Assembly (NCBI RefSeq): GCF_965219715.1
Contig: NZ_OZ244785.1
Coordinates: 434,001-498,000 of the forward strand
Length of the DNA stretch: 64,000 nt
Reading direction: 5' to 3'
Source of the DNA: Bacterioplanoides sp965219715
GTDB taxonomy: Bacteria > Pseudomonadota > Gammaproteobacteria > Pseudomonadales > Oceanobacteraceae
In this document: positions 1-8,858 of the stretch, piece by piece
Layout: each line of letters begins with the position of its first letter
How positions within the stretch are numbered: the stretch's first letter is position 1
Program-made: the position numbers and the translations under genes
Notes under the pieces: generated by a model
What the model saw: only the letters and a program-made list of their open reading frames with translations
Database searches by the model: none
What the model was told of the DNA's origin: nothing

Positions 1-247
1 TATTTGCGGTAAAGCCGAGTTCGCTATGTTGAACACCCACTCCGGCGACGGTGCTTTCCCCTAAATGCAGAATATTCAGCGAAGCGGGTGTTGTGGAATT
101 AAACTCTCCGGATCTTGGCCCATCGGCCTCTGGCAGTCTGAGTGCTGTTTCCCGTGTGTTTTTTCCCTGCCAGATAATTAATGGCAGGAGTGGTGCAAGT
201 AAACAATAGCCGCTGTAACTCAGCAATAATGGCAAGCGCTGAAACAT
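1..247 (-). CDS. SGNH/GDSL-family hydrolase, N-terminal part (runs off the window)
   Basis: This open frame runs from an ATG at 247 down to base 1 without a stop, giving about 82 residues of a longer protein. It begins with a hydrophobic stretch (about residues 5-27, PLLLSYSGYCLLAPLLPLII), which looks like a membrane anchor or uncleaved signal. At about residues 63-72 it has ILHLGESTVAGVGV, which matches block I of SGNH/GDSL esterases (the GDS-type nucleophile loop, here GES), so the serine at about residue 67 is the likely nucleophile. Its ATG overlaps the stop codon of the uracil-DNA glycosylase gene (TGATG), so the two are probably translationally coupled. The substrate cannot be told. The His/Asp part of the active site lies outside the window. 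Confidence 0.7.
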   Translation of the reverse strand, partial: MFQRLPLLLSYSGYCLLAPLLPLIIWQGKNTRETALRLPEADGPRSGEFNSTTPASLNILHLGESTVAGVGVQHSELGFTAN

Positions 248-867
248 CAGTCGGACTCCGGTTGTAATAAACGTTGCACTTCCGAACGAATAAAAGGAAC
301 AACGTCAGCTTCAAACCAGGCATTTTTCTTTAACCAGATCTGATTTCTCGGTGAAGGATGGGGCAGGGGAATAAAACCGGTCGGCGCGTCACGCCAATTC
401 CTGACTCTTTCGGTCAGCGTTTTATGGCGTTTTAAAAAATCACCAGCCGTATCGCCTGACGATTTTAAATAATACTGTTGCGAATATTGGCCGATTAATA
501 ACGTCAGTTCGATATCCGGCATGTGCTGCAATAATTTTGCATGCCATTGTGGTGCGCATTCAGGACGCGGCGGCAGATCGCCACTTTTACCTTTGCCCGG
601 GTAACAAAAACCCATCGGCATGATGGCAATGTTCCGGCTGTCGTAAAAAACCTCGTTGGGTGTTTGCAGCCATTCTCTAAGACGTTTGCCGCTGGCATCG
701 TCCCAGGGAATGCCACTGGCATGTACCTTGGTTCCCGGTGCCTGGCCAATAATTAAAATGCGCGCCGACGACGAAGCGGAAACCACCGGGCGAGGGCCGA
801 GTGGTAAGTGTTCAGCGCAGTGGTCGCAGTGTTTAATTTTATCCAGCAGCGGAATCAGTTCGGACAT
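247..867 (-). CDS. Uracil-DNA glycosylase family protein
   Basis: A 206-residue protein of the uracil-DNA glycosylase superfamily (COG1573 type), expected to excise uracil or related bases in DNA repair. Motif 1 is GQAPG at residues 41-45 and the C-terminal catalytic-loop motif is HPSPRN at 170-175. Four cysteines sit in a C-x2-C (14, 17) and C-x15-C (88, 104) pattern, which is the spacing used to hold a 4Fe-4S cluster in family-4-like enzymes, so I infer a cluster here. The motif 1 context (GIPWDD) differs from classical family 4, so the exact family is uncertain. It precedes and overlaps the SGNH hydrolase gene. The ribosome binding site before the ATG is weak. Confidence 0.85.
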   Translation of the reverse strand: MSELIPLLDKIKHCDHCAEHLPLGPRPVVSASSSARILIIGQAPGTKVHASGIPWDDASGKRLREWLQTPNEVFYDSRNIAIMPMGFCYPGKGKSGDLPPRPECAPQWHAKLLQHMPDIELTLLIGQYSQQYYLKSSGDTAGDFLKRHKTLTERVRNWRDAPTGFIPLPHPSPRNQIWLKKNAWFEADVVPFIRSEVQRLLQPESD

Positions 868-890
868 GTTTTTTACCGGAATTCAGGCAT

Positions 891-930
891 AAAAAAAGCG
901 GCCTGATATTCTCGATATCAAAGGCCGCTT
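891..930 (-). terminator. Rho-independent terminator of the HU gene
   Basis: On the minus strand an AAGCGGCC/GGCCGCTT stem, extended by an inner TGATAT/ATATCA pairing, is followed directly by a run of seven T. It lies 18 bp after the HU stop codon and ends just before the glycosylase gene. Confidence 0.88.
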
Positions 931-948
931 CTCAGAAAGATAAAACTC

Positions 949-1305
949 TTACAGAGCCATGTCTTTCAGTTTCTTCAGTGGCAGAACCTTAACTTTGGTA
1001 GAAGCAGGTTTTGCAGCAACGTCCATGGTTTCACCAGGGCGGAAAGGATTTGGTACGTTTTTGCGAGCTTTTTGAGCAGGCTTTTTAACGGTTTTGATCT
1101 TCAGCAGACCAGGCAGGGTGAACTCACCCACAGAACGCTTCTTAACGTGGCGTTCGATCACAATGCTCAGTTCGTCCAGAACAGCAGTCACTTCTTTACG
1201 AGACAGACCTGTGTTGTCTGCGATCTCGTTCAGAATCTGAGTTTTGGTGAACTTCTCTTTTACTGCAGTAATTTTACGTGCAGGAGCGGCTTTTTTGGCA
1301 GGCAT
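949..1305 (-). CDS. HU-family DNA-binding protein with Lys/Ala-rich N-terminal tail
   Basis: A 118-residue nucleoid-associated protein. Residues 19-110 match the HU/IHF fold: the dimerising helices (FTKTQILNEIADNTGLSRKE) and then the DNA-binding arm with NPFRPGE in place of the usual NP.TGE. The first 12 residues (PAKKAAPARK) form a basic tail, and the C-terminus is also lysine-rich. I chose the ATG at 1305 because AAGGA stands 10 bases before it; a longer frame exists but lacks a better signal. It is monocistronic with its own terminator. The arm retains the Pro that intercalates in DNA. It may be a dedicated HU paralogue rather than the main hupA/hupB, since it is longer than the usual 90 residues. 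Confidence 0.9.
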   Translation of the reverse strand: MPAKKAAPARKITAVKEKFTKTQILNEIADNTGLSRKEVTAVLDELSIVIERHVKKRSVGEFTLPGLLKIKTVKKPAQKARKNVPNPFRPGETMDVAAKPASTKVKVLPLKKLKDMAL

Positions 1306-1491
1306 AAGTTTCAGGTCCTTAAAAGTATTCTTATTCCGGATGGCTGATTGCTTCAATCAACCAGCGACATGATTCTTATGCAAAACACCAAGGGAGGCAA
1401 GCCTGAAATCCCTGTTTTTGTAGGCTTTTGTAAGCCATTCGATCAAAAAATGCGCTGCGGCAAGGGATTTCAGTGTTTTACGTTGGATTGC

Positions 1492-2310
1492 TTACGCCAA
1501 TTTACGTAATACCCAGCCAAATATGTCGGTATATTTGATTGGGAATAAACGCTGGGTTCGATCCATCGCTTTGGCGTCGGAGCCAATCAGAATGCGGCGT
1601 TTGCCTTTTAATGTACCGTCAATAATGGTGCTGGCCGCCTGTGCCGGTGTGGTTTTTGCCATTTTTTCAAACTCTCTGGCTTGCTGCTCGAGAGATTTTT
1701 CACCGGCCATGGAGGTTTTCATGCGGCCATTGCGGACAATATTGGTTTTGATACCACCCGGGTGAACCGTCGTTACCATGACATTGGTGCTGGCCAGTTC
1801 CTGACGCAGCGATTCGGTAAAGCCGCGTACCGCGAATTTGGTGGCGTTGTAAGCGCCCTGGGTAGGGAGTGCAATAATGCCAAAGATGCTGGATACGTTA
1901 ATAATGGCGGCTTCGGGGCGGGCTTTTAATAACGGCAGGAAGGTTTTGGTGCCATACACCACGCCCCAGAAGTTAATGTCTACGATCCACTCCATGTCTT
2001 CGTAGCTCATTTTTTCGATGGTTTCAGACAGGGCAACACCGGCGTTATTAATGATGGCATCGACCTGACCATGATCCGCAACCACAGTTTCTGCATAGGC
2101 TTCCCAAGCGGCGCGATCGGCAACATTTAATGTGTGCAGAGTAACTTTGCCAGCACCCTTTAATGAAGCTTTGGTTTCTTCCAGGCCGTCCATGTTGACG
2201 TCGGACAGTGCCAGGTGAGCACCGTCAGCACTCAGTTGTTGTGCCAGAGCACGGCCAATGCCGGATGCCGCACCGGTAATAACGACCACTTTATTTGCGA
2301 AAGATTGCAT
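1492..2310 (-). CDS. Short-chain dehydrogenase/reductase (SDR)
   Basis: A 272-residue classical SDR oxidoreductase. The Rossmann cofactor motif TGAASGIG is at residues 12-19, NNAG at 88-91, and the catalytic tetrad N113, S141, Y154 and K158 is intact (YNATK). D37 after the second strand suggests NAD(H) preference. The start at 2310 is set by AGGAG about 10 bases upstream; a 13-codon upstream extension is open but has no such site. The C-terminal 50 residues (FPIKYTDIFGWVL) are hydrophobic, as in SDRs acting on lipophilic alcohols or acyl chains near the membrane. The substrate is unknown. It is divergent from aspS. Confidence 0.9.
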   Translation of the reverse strand: MQSFANKVVVITGAASGIGRALAQQLSADGAHLALSDVNMDGLEETKASLKGAGKVTLHTLNVADRAAWEAYAETVVADHGQVDAIINNAGVALSETIEKMSYEDMEWIVDINFWGVVYGTKTFLPLLKARPEAAIINVSSIFGIIALPTQGAYNATKFAVRGFTESLRQELASTNVMVTTVHPGGIKTNIVRNGRMKTSMAGEKSLEQQAREFEKMAKTTPAQAASTIIDGTLKGKRRILIGSDAKAMDRTQRLFPIKYTDIFGWVLRKLA

Positions 2311-2660
2311 GCTGAATACACTCCTGAAGCGGGACTTGGTGCATCCCACCTTTGATTTTGTTGTTATGTCTGAAATAGGTGTTGCTGATGTGTCTGCCGT
2401 TGTGGCGCTGATGAATCGTCAGAACAGGGCGCAGATTACCTGAGTACCGGGCCTTCTCAAGGTGGATTTACGTCGTGATGGCAGGGCAGATGAGGCATTT
2501 TCACCACCGGGTATCATGGTTTTGCCATTGTTCTTCCTTAATAAGGCTGTTCTTTTCAAGGTTTCATCATTAATTCATGTTTGGGTATCGGACGCCCGGC
2601 AAAAATTCTGTATACTGCCCGCCTTTTATTTTCTATTACGTATTGATGCGGGACCAAACG
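2311..2660. promoter_or_regulatory. aspS: Divergent intergenic region with aspS promoter
   Basis: A 350-bp region between the SDR gene and aspS. A good -10 box (TATACT) lies at 2611-2616, 45 bases before the aspS start; the -35 is weak. No RNA structure or further gene is evident. Confidence 0.5.
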
Positions 2661-4436
2661 ATGCGCACGCACTATTGTGGTGATATCAACGAAACCTTGA
2701 TTGACGAAACCGTAACCTTTTGTGGTTGGGTTCACCGTCGCCGTGACCACGGTGGCGTAATTTTCTTAGACGTTCGCGATCGTGAAGGTCTGGTACAGGT
2801 AGTATTCGATCCGGATACGGTTGAAGCCTTTAATACTGCAGACAGCGTTCGTTCTGAGTTTGTGGTTCAGATCACTGGTCGCGTTCGTGGTCGTCCGGAA
2901 GGCACCATCAACGAAAACATGCGTACCGGTAAGATCGAAGTACTGGGTAAAGAAATCAATGTCGTGAACAAGGCTGCAACGCCTCCGTTCCCATTAGACG
3001 GCTACACCGACGTGGGCGAAGACATCCGTCTGAAGTACCGCTACATGGATATGCGTCGTCCTGAGATGCAAGAGAAGCTGCGTTTCCGTTCGAAGGTTTC
3101 TTCCCACGTACGTCGTTACCTGGAAGATAACGGCTTCCTGGATATCGAAACGCCAATCCTGACCCGTGCTACCCCAGAAGGCGCACGTGACTACCTGGTG
3201 CCAAGCCGTACTCACGAGCACAACTTCTTTGCACTGCCTCAGTCGCCACAGCTGTTTAAGCAGCTGCTGATGGTTTCCGGTTTCGACCGTTACTATCAGA
3301 TTGCTAAGTGTTTCCGTGACGAAGACCTGCGTGCTGACCGTCAGCCGGAATTCACTCAGATCGATATCGAAGCGTCTTTCATCGATGAAGAAGAAATCAT
3401 GGGCCTGACTCAGGGCATGATCACTGAGATCTTCGAAAAAGAATTAAACGTACAGTTGGGTGAATTCCCACGTATGCCTTATTCCGAAGCGATGGAGAAG
3501 TACGGTTCAGATAAGCCAGACCTGCGTATTCCTCTGCAGCTGGTGGACGTTGCTGAATTCCTGCAAGACATCGAATTCAAAGTATTCGCTGGCCCGGCTA
3601 AAGATCCTAAAGGTCGCGTAGCGGCTCTGCGTGTACCGGGTGGTGCTGAAATCTCCCGTAAGCAGATCGACGAATACACCAAGTTCGTTGGCATCTACGG
3701 TGCGAAAGGCTTAGCTTGGATTAAGGTGAACGAGATTGAAAACGGCGTTAACGGCCTGCAATCTCCAATCATCAAGTTCATCGGTGAAGAAAACACCATG
3801 GACATTATGAACAAGCTGGGCGCACAAAACGGCGACATCATCTTCTTCGGTGCAGACAAAGAAGTGATCGTAAACGAAGCGCTGGGTGCACTGCGTTGTA
3901 AGCTGGGTGAAGACCTGAACCTGTACACCTGTGAGTGGGCACCTCTGTGGGTTGTCGACTTCCCGATGTTCGAAGAAACCAAAGACGGTGGCATCACTGC
4001 GATTCACCACCCATTCACTGCACCAAGCTGTTCTCCGGAAGAACTGAAAGCGGCACCAACCACAGCCCTGTCTCGTGCTTACGATATGGTTCTGAACGGT
4101 TGTGAGCTGGGCGGTGGTTCTATCCGTATCCACGAACAGTCCATGCAGGAAACTGTATTCGACGTACTGGGTATCAGCGAAGAAGAACAGCAAGAGAAGT
4201 TCGGCTTCCTGCTGGACGCACTGAAGTACGGTGCTCCGGTACACGGTGGTCTGGCATTTGGTTTAGACCGTCTGGTTATGCTGTTGACTGGTGCTCAGTC
4301 TATCCGTGAAGTGATTGCCTTCCCGAAAACCCAGTCTGCTGCGTGTGTGATGACCGACGCACCAGGAGAGGTGGGCAACGCTCAGCTGCGTGAGCTGCAT
4401 ATCAAACTGCGTGAGAAGCCGAAAGCTGACTCTTAA
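2661..4436 (+). CDS. aspS: Aspartate--tRNA ligase
   Basis: AspRS, 591 residues, the usual bacterial length. It charges tRNA-Asp with aspartate in the cytoplasm. An N-terminal OB-fold anticodon-binding domain (about 1-105) starts MRTHYCGDI, much as in enterobacterial enzymes. Then come class II motif 2 (FRDEDLRADRQPEFTQ, about 217-232), the bacterial GAD insertion domain (about 290-420) and motif 3 (GLAFGLDRL, about 530-538). The frame is open upstream for 28 codons, but the ATG at 2661 gives the conserved N-terminus. Codon use is strongly biased, as expected for a highly expressed gene. Confidence 0.99.
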   Translation: MRTHYCGDINETLIDETVTFCGWVHRRRDHGGVIFLDVRDREGLVQVVFDPDTVEAFNTADSVRSEFVVQITGRVRGRPEGTINENMRTGKIEVLGKEINVVNKAATPPFPLDGYTDVGEDIRLKYRYMDMRRPEMQEKLRFRSKVSSHVRRYLEDNGFLDIETPILTRATPEGARDYLVPSRTHEHNFFALPQSPQLFKQLLMVSGFDRYYQIAKCFRDEDLRADRQPEFTQIDIEASFIDEEEIMGLTQGMITEIFEKELNVQLGEFPRMPYSEAMEKYGSDKPDLRIPLQLVDVAEFLQDIEFKVFAGPAKDPKGRVAALRVPGGAEISRKQIDEYTKFVGIYGAKGLAWIKVNEIENGVNGLQSPIIKFIGEENTMDIMNKLGAQNGDIIFFGADKEVIVNEALGALRCKLGEDLNLYTCEWAPLWVVDFPMFEETKDGGITAIHHPFTAPSCSPEELKAAPTTALSRAYDMVLNGCELGGGSIRIHEQSMQETVFDVLGISEEEQQEKFGFLLDALKYGAPVHGGLAFGLDRLVMLLTGAQSIREVIAFPKTQSAACVMTDAPGEVGNAQLRELHIKLREKPKADS

Positions 4437-4471
4437 TAAATAGTTAAGATTTAGCTGGTTTTAAGTGTAAG

Positions 4472-4500
4472 AAAAACGGGAGCTTCGGCTCCCGTTTTTA
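4472..4500 (+). terminator. Rho-independent terminator after aspS
   Basis: A perfect 12-bp stem (AAAAACGGGAGC / GCTCCCGTTTTT) closed by a TTCG tetraloop and ending in T residues. It lies 35 bp after the aspS stop codon. Confidence 0.95.
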
Positions 4501-4522
4501 CTTGTCAATTATTGGGCTTGAT

Positions 4523-4999
4523 ATGAAATACTCTAAAATTTTTAATCGCTTCTTCATGCAAAAAATATCTATTTTTCTTATCTTTTTGGGGCTCTTGTCT
4601 GGGTGTGCGACTAAATATTCTCCACCTGTATCAGGAAAGTTAGCAACTGTTACTTATCGGGTAGCACCTGGTACAAATGATTTTCACATTTTTCTGTTTA
4701 ATGACTATAAGTGTGAAAATGCTTCAATTATTGAATCAATCGATGAGAGTGAAGAGCTTCAAGATATTACCGTTAGTTTTGAAGCTGATAAAAAGGTCAT
4801 AAATACATTTACTAGCGTAAGTAACGACTCATCAAGTGTATATTTTCATTATACAACGGTAGATTTTATACCAGAGGAAGGAAAGAGATACGCGATAGAG
4901 TTAAAAGGCCGGGATAAAATTTATTTTAATCTTCTGGGTCGGGAAGAGGGTTATGAAGAATTGCAGTTGAATACACCAGAAAAGGTATGTATTCATTGA
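4523..4999 (+). CDS. Small predicted lipoprotein of unknown function
   Basis: A 158-residue protein with a basic N-terminus, a hydrophobic segment and a lipobox LLSGC (Cys at about residue 28), so it is probably a lipoprotein anchored in a membrane facing the periplasm. Two further cysteines (in YKCENA and at the C-terminal VCIH) may form a disulfide. I do not recognise the mature domain. It is beta-rich in appearance and ends in LNTPEKVCIH. The start is uncertain: ATG at 4523 or 4556; the TTG at 4502 is unlikely. The gene is visibly more AT-rich than its neighbours, which hints at recent acquisition. Confidence 0.7.
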   Translation: MKYSKIFNRFFMQKISIFLIFLGLLSGCATKYSPPVSGKLATVTYRVAPGTNDFHIFLFNDYKCENASIIESIDESEELQDITVSFEADKKVINTFTSVSNDSSSVYFHYTTVDFIPEEGKRYAIELKGRDKIYFNLLGREEGYEELQLNTPEKVCIH

Positions 5000-5024
5000 T
5001 TATTTTTTGGCTTTGGTTAGATAT

Positions 5025-5885
5025 ATGGAAGACTTTAAACTTCCGATAAAAATCAATTCAAGCGGTGAAATAGTTCTCCACCGCTTGATGAATCCCAAAA
5101 CCAACATCACCGGCCTACCGGTGATTATTGCCCACGGCACTTTATCCAACTCCGACGCCGTCCGTGACTTAGCCATCTATCTCTCTGATTTGGGCTTTGA
5201 TTGCTGGTTATTAGAGTGGGGTGGCCACGGCCACAGTACACCATCCTCCAATAAACAAGACTTCGAATTTCCTGCCTTTAACGATGCTCCATTAGCCATA
5301 GATACCGTGCTGGAGAAAACCGGCCACCAGAAGCTGTACTGGATCTCCCACAGCGGCGGCGGTCATTTGCCACTGATGTATTTGGCTCGCTACCCGGAAC
5401 AACAAGGCAAAATCGCAGGTATCGCTACGCTAGGCACTCAGGCGACCGACGCTGCTCCCGATTTAAACTACAAATTCAGAGCTGCCTATTTGTGGCTGCT
5501 ATCCATGCTGTTTAATCAGGTTTCGCTTAAAGCCTTGCCAATCAAAATGGCCGAAGGGGAGCCAACCCGGTTATTAGCCCAGTGGGCAAAATGGAATCTC
5601 CGCAAACAATGGCTCGGTAATGATGGCTTCGATTATATGAAAGGCATTGAAGAGCTGAATCTGCCGTTTTTTATGATTGCCGGAGGCAATGACGATATCG
5701 CGCCGGTATCCGGCTGTAAGCGCATTTATGATCATATCGGCAATGACGATAAAACCTGGCTGGAATGTTCGTTAAAGAAAGGCTTCTCAAGAAACTTCAC
5801 TCATGGCCAGCTGGTAAAAGGCAGGGCTGCCCGGGAAGAGATATATCCAAAGATTGGTGAGTGGCTGGCAGCCAGGAACAAGTAG
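5025..5885 (+). CDS. Alpha/beta hydrolase
   Basis: A 286-residue alpha/beta-hydrolase-fold enzyme with a complete apparent triad: nucleophile S110 in HSGGG, acid D223 or D224 in GGNDDIAP, and H260 in NFTHGQ. The HG at 37-38 (IIAHGTLSN) supplies the oxyanion hole. The fold is known for lipases, esterases and thioesterases; the substrate here is unknown. The nucleophile elbow (SHSGGG) resembles lipase-like members. There is no signal peptide, so it is probably cytoplasmic. I chose ATG 5025 over an upstream TTG at 5007. The first few codons are AT-rich like the preceding gene, while the body matches the genome average. Confidence 0.85.
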   Translation: MEDFKLPIKINSSGEIVLHRLMNPKTNITGLPVIIAHGTLSNSDAVRDLAIYLSDLGFDCWLLEWGGHGHSTPSSNKQDFEFPAFNDAPLAIDTVLEKTGHQKLYWISHSGGGHLPLMYLARYPEQQGKIAGIATLGTQATDAAPDLNYKFRAAYLWLLSMLFNQVSLKALPIKMAEGEPTRLLAQWAKWNLRKQWLGNDGFDYMKGIEELNLPFFMIAGGNDDIAPVSGCKRIYDHIGNDDKTWLECSLKKGFSRNFTHGQLVKGRAAREEIYPKIGEWLAARNK

Positions 5886-5970
5886 CAAAGTCGATCACGG
5901 CGAGTGAGTATAATATCAATTGATGGTAATATCGCCGCCGTAAATCTGATTGTTATGTTTAAGGATGAAT

Positions 5971-6870
5971 ATGAAGTTCCCCATTCTTTGTTTATTGATT
6001 ACGCTGACTCAGCTTACTGGCTGTGCTTATAGCAATATCGGTCGCGGTTATTCCTACCTCGATGACGATAATATCAGGGAAGCCTTGCCTCTTTTCGAAA
6101 AAGCCGCAATTGAAGAAAATAGTAAAGAAGCCGCCATTATGGCCAGCTTTCTTTATATGAGCGATTTTCAGGTACCACTTAATCTGGCGAAGGCGGAGGA
6201 GTTCTATCTGTTAGCTGAAGAGCTTGATGGTGGCTATTACAGTCAGATTGACCAATATTTTATGCCATTAGCGAAAGCCCGCATTCTTATTCATGATGAC
6301 GATGATGAAAACGATGCAGAGGCGATGAAGCTGATTCGGGCCGACCGCTATGCTACCTACGCGCCTGTGCTGAGAATGCTGGGCAAAGCTTACGCGTTTG
6401 GCAAGGGGGTTGATCAAAATCTGGCAGTATCTGCGCGCTTGTATGAGCGCGCAATGGAATATGATGGAACAGATTATTCTTTAATCTCTTATAGCTGGTG
6501 GTTGTCTGCCCACCCAGCAGTTGAATATCGCAGACCGCAATATGCGGTACAGCTGATGGAGGAAATTGTTCCGGATTATCAAGGTGAAGGTGTAAGAAAC
6601 CGCTCTTATGTTTTCGATGGTTACGCTGGTGCGCTGGCAGCCAATGGTCGTTATGGCGATGCCATTGTTAATCAGCAGAAAGCGATTGAGTACCTGAATC
6701 AGGAAAGAGCAGATTATCCGGATTTTGCGGAGCGATTAAGCTGGTACGAATGCCGGTTACAAAATTATAAAAAAAATAAGCCCTGGCATATGACCGAAAA
6801 TCAGACGCCTTATGTAGGCTCAGCTGGTATCGATTTTTGTGTTCCTGAGACAGTAGCGAACAATCAGTGA
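5971..6870 (+). CDS. Sel1/TPR-like repeat lipoprotein
   Basis: A 299-residue protein with a lipoprotein signal (MKFPILCLLITLTQLTGC, Cys 18), so it is exported and lipid-anchored. The mature part is made of helical repeats of the Sel1/TPR kind: IREALPLFEKAA, LAKAEEFYLLAEE, LGKAYAFGKGVDQNLAVSARLYERA and GRYGDAIVNQQKAIEYL. Such proteins act as scaffolds for protein contacts; no enzyme motif is seen. AAGG six bases before the ATG at 5971 decides the start over ATG 5965. An acidic run (DDDDEND) lies at about residue 108. The partner is unknown. Confidence 0.8.
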   Translation: MKFPILCLLITLTQLTGCAYSNIGRGYSYLDDDNIREALPLFEKAAIEENSKEAAIMASFLYMSDFQVPLNLAKAEEFYLLAEELDGGYYSQIDQYFMPLAKARILIHDDDDENDAEAMKLIRADRYATYAPVLRMLGKAYAFGKGVDQNLAVSARLYERAMEYDGTDYSLISYSWWLSAHPAVEYRRPQYAVQLMEEIVPDYQGEGVRNRSYVFDGYAGALAANGRYGDAIVNQQKAIEYLNQERADYPDFAERLSWYECRLQNYKKNKPWHMTENQTPYVGSAGIDFCVPETVANNQ

Positions 6871-6976
6871 TTGCGGCATCACTGATTGGTTAGACCATTA
6901 TCTGGCTATATGAAATTTATCCGAAAATAGCCGAATGGCTAATCACACGAAATAACGTTTAAATTTACGAAGTTTC

Positions 6977-7012
6977 ATAAAAAAGGCCAGCCCCCGGACA
7001 GGCTGGCCAAAA
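6977..7012 (-). terminator. Rho-independent terminator of the isochorismatase-like gene
   Basis: On the minus strand an 8-bp stem GGCCAGCC / GGCTGGCC is followed by TTTTTT. It lies about 60 bp after the stop of the gene at 7071. Confidence 0.88.
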
Positions 7013-7070
7013 AGGGCGCAATAAAGTCACGCCCGACACCTCGAATTAAAGTGGGTAGGAAGTCACTTTA

Positions 7071-7823
7071 TTACAGGTCTTTGATCTGCTTAACCGTTGT
7101 TTCGGTATCACGCAGTGCATGAGCAATCATACGGAAGTTAACCAGAGACGCCTGATACGCATCCAGACCTGGTAAAATTGCACCCGCAGTTGCATCAGAA
7201 ACTACCTGTACTTCAAAACCCTGTTCAACCAGTTCACGCATGTGAGATTCGGTACACAGGTTAGAAGACATGCCCGCCAGAATTACTTTATCAATACCGC
7301 GCTTACGCAGTTGTAAAACCAGATCGTTAGTTTCCGGGCCGTACACTTTGTGTGGGCTGGTTACTACGGTTTTACCATCGTTAATGTATTTCTTATAACG
7401 CTTCAGCCAGTCTGCACCGGAATTTTTAAAGCCTTTCAGAGACAGCGGGTCTTTACGGTCGAACATGTGGATGCTGTGCATCACGGTTTCCAGAGTACCT
7501 TCGTGATCCCATTTGTGATCATGTGGGTAGTAGTAATGCGGCGAAATAAACATCGGCAGGTCTTCCGACTTAGCCGCTTTCATCAGTTTTTCCAGGTTTT
7601 CTACGGTATTGTTGGCAACAACACTTTTACCAACCACACCCCATGCAACACCGTCCGGGCTTAAAAAGTCATTTTGTGGATCGGTAATCACCAAAGCGGT
7701 GTTGCTCTTATCAAATTTAACTCCGTTATCTGGTAAGCCTTCTGCCGTTGCCTGAACGGATAATCCCATCAGTGAAACAACCAAACCTAAAGATACGAAA
7801 TTTTTAACAGTTGAAAACTTCAT
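7071..7823 (-). CDS. Exported isochorismatase-family cysteine hydrolase
   Basis: A 250-residue protein of the isochorismatase-like hydrolase fold. The family triad is present: D48 in ITDPQND, a lysine at about 159 in SPHK and nucleophile C190 in SSNLCTESH. Unusually for this family it carries a clear Sec signal peptide (residues 1-27, ending QATA), so the enzyme should work in the periplasm. AGGAG eight bases before the ATG at 7823 sets the start. The family hydrolyses amides or vinyl ethers (nicotinamide, N-carbamoyl compounds, isochorismate); the substrate here is unknown. It is divergent from an AraC regulator 111 bp away, which probably controls it. Confidence 0.88.
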   Translation of the reverse strand: MKFSTVKNFVSLGLVVSLMGLSVQATAEGLPDNGVKFDKSNTALVITDPQNDFLSPDGVAWGVVGKSVVANNTVENLEKLMKAAKSEDLPMFISPHYYYPHDHKWDHEGTLETVMHSIHMFDRKDPLSLKGFKNSGADWLKRYKKYINDGKTVVTSPHKVYGPETNDLVLQLRKRGIDKVILAGMSSNLCTESHMRELVEQGFEVQVVSDATAGAILPGLDAYQASLVNFRMIAHALRDTETTVKQIKDL

Positions 7824-7934
7824 GTTTAACTCCTCGTAATTAATTAAAGTTTCGCATTCTATTTTCCAGAATTGTAAGGAACTTTCAGTATTCGAAAGTC
7901 TCAATTAAATGTGTAATCGTACAAGGATAAAAAA

Positions 7935-8858
7935 ATGGATGTATTAAACAGCATTTTAAGATCGGTTAAGTTGTGCAGCAGTATGTATTTTAATGCCAGA
8001 TTTTGTGCGCCATGGGGTGTCGACCTCGCCGAAGATTATCGTTCTTCTTTTCACATTGTTGAGCGTGGTCATTGTTGGTTAAGAATGAATGGCCGTGAAC
8101 CACTGCAACTAAATGAAGGCGATATTGTTATTCTTCCTCATGGTAGTGCGCACCTGATGTCGGATCAGCCGAATTCCGCCTGTCGTCCGGTAGCGGATGT
8201 GGTTGGCGATTTAATGCAGGGTGTTTCTCCTTTTCCCGGCGAAGGTGATGGATTAAAAATGATCTGTGGCTTTTTCGAATTTAATAAAGACGGTGAAGTG
8301 CATTTTTTAAAGTCGCTGCCGAATCTGATTCACTTTACTCAGCAGCACAGAACGCAGTTTCAGTTTTTAGACAGTGCGCTGGAGATGATCAGTCACGAAT
8401 CTTCGTCACCGTTTCCGATTGGTGGTTTATTAAAGGATAAAATAACCGAGTTGCTATTTATTCAGGCGGTTCATACTTTTATGGAATTAAACCCGGAGAG
8501 AAATTGTTATATTGTTGCATTAAATGATCGTTATATTTCCCAGGCGCTGGCTTTAATGATTGAGCAGCCTCAATATCCCTGGACGTTAAATAAACTGGCG
8601 TTAAAAATAGGTATGTCGCGTTCGCGCTTTGCTCAGCATTTTCATCAGTTAATGGGCACGACCCCCATGCGTTATTTGCTGAACTGTCGTATGCAGCTGG
8701 CGAAGCAGTATATCGAAACGGGGAATATGCCAATCAGTAATATCAACGAGATGGTGGGGTACGCCTCCGACAGTGCATTTAAAAAAGCCTTTAAAGAATT
8801 TTTTGGTAATACACCGTCGTTTTACCGGCGTGAGATGAGAGAGCAGCTGGTGCTCTAA
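7935..8858 (+). CDS. AraC-family transcriptional regulator (cupin_6 type)
   Basis: A 307-residue regulator. Residues 1-190 form a cupin-like ligand-binding domain (GDIVILPHGSAHLMSD), of the cupin_6 type common among AraC regulators. Residues about 200-305 hold the double helix-turn-helix, ending with MVGYASDSAFKKAFKEFFG, the conserved second-helix signature. AAGGAT precedes the ATG. It is divergent from the exported isochorismatase-like gene, its likely target. Its stop codon overlaps by 4 bp the stop codon of the convergent lldD-like gene. Confidence 0.92.
   Translation: MDVLNSILRSVKLCSSMYFNARFCAPWGVDLAEDYRSSFHIVERGHCWLRMNGREPLQLNEGDIVILPHGSAHLMSDQPNSACRPVADVVGDLMQGVSPFPGEGDGLKMICGFFEFNKDGEVHFLKSLPNLIHFTQQHRTQFQFLDSALEMISHESSSPFPIGGLLKDKITELLFIQAVHTFMELNPERNCYIVALNDRYISQALALMIEQPQYPWTLNKLALKIGMSRSRFAQHFHQLMGTTPMRYLLNCRMQLAKQYIETGNMPISNINEMVGYASDSAFKKAFKEFFGNTPSFYRREMREQLVL

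Noticed and set aside
3711..4244. Minus-strand 177-residue frame inside aspS
   Set aside because: It is antisense to a highly conserved, codon-biased gene; a typical shadow frame.
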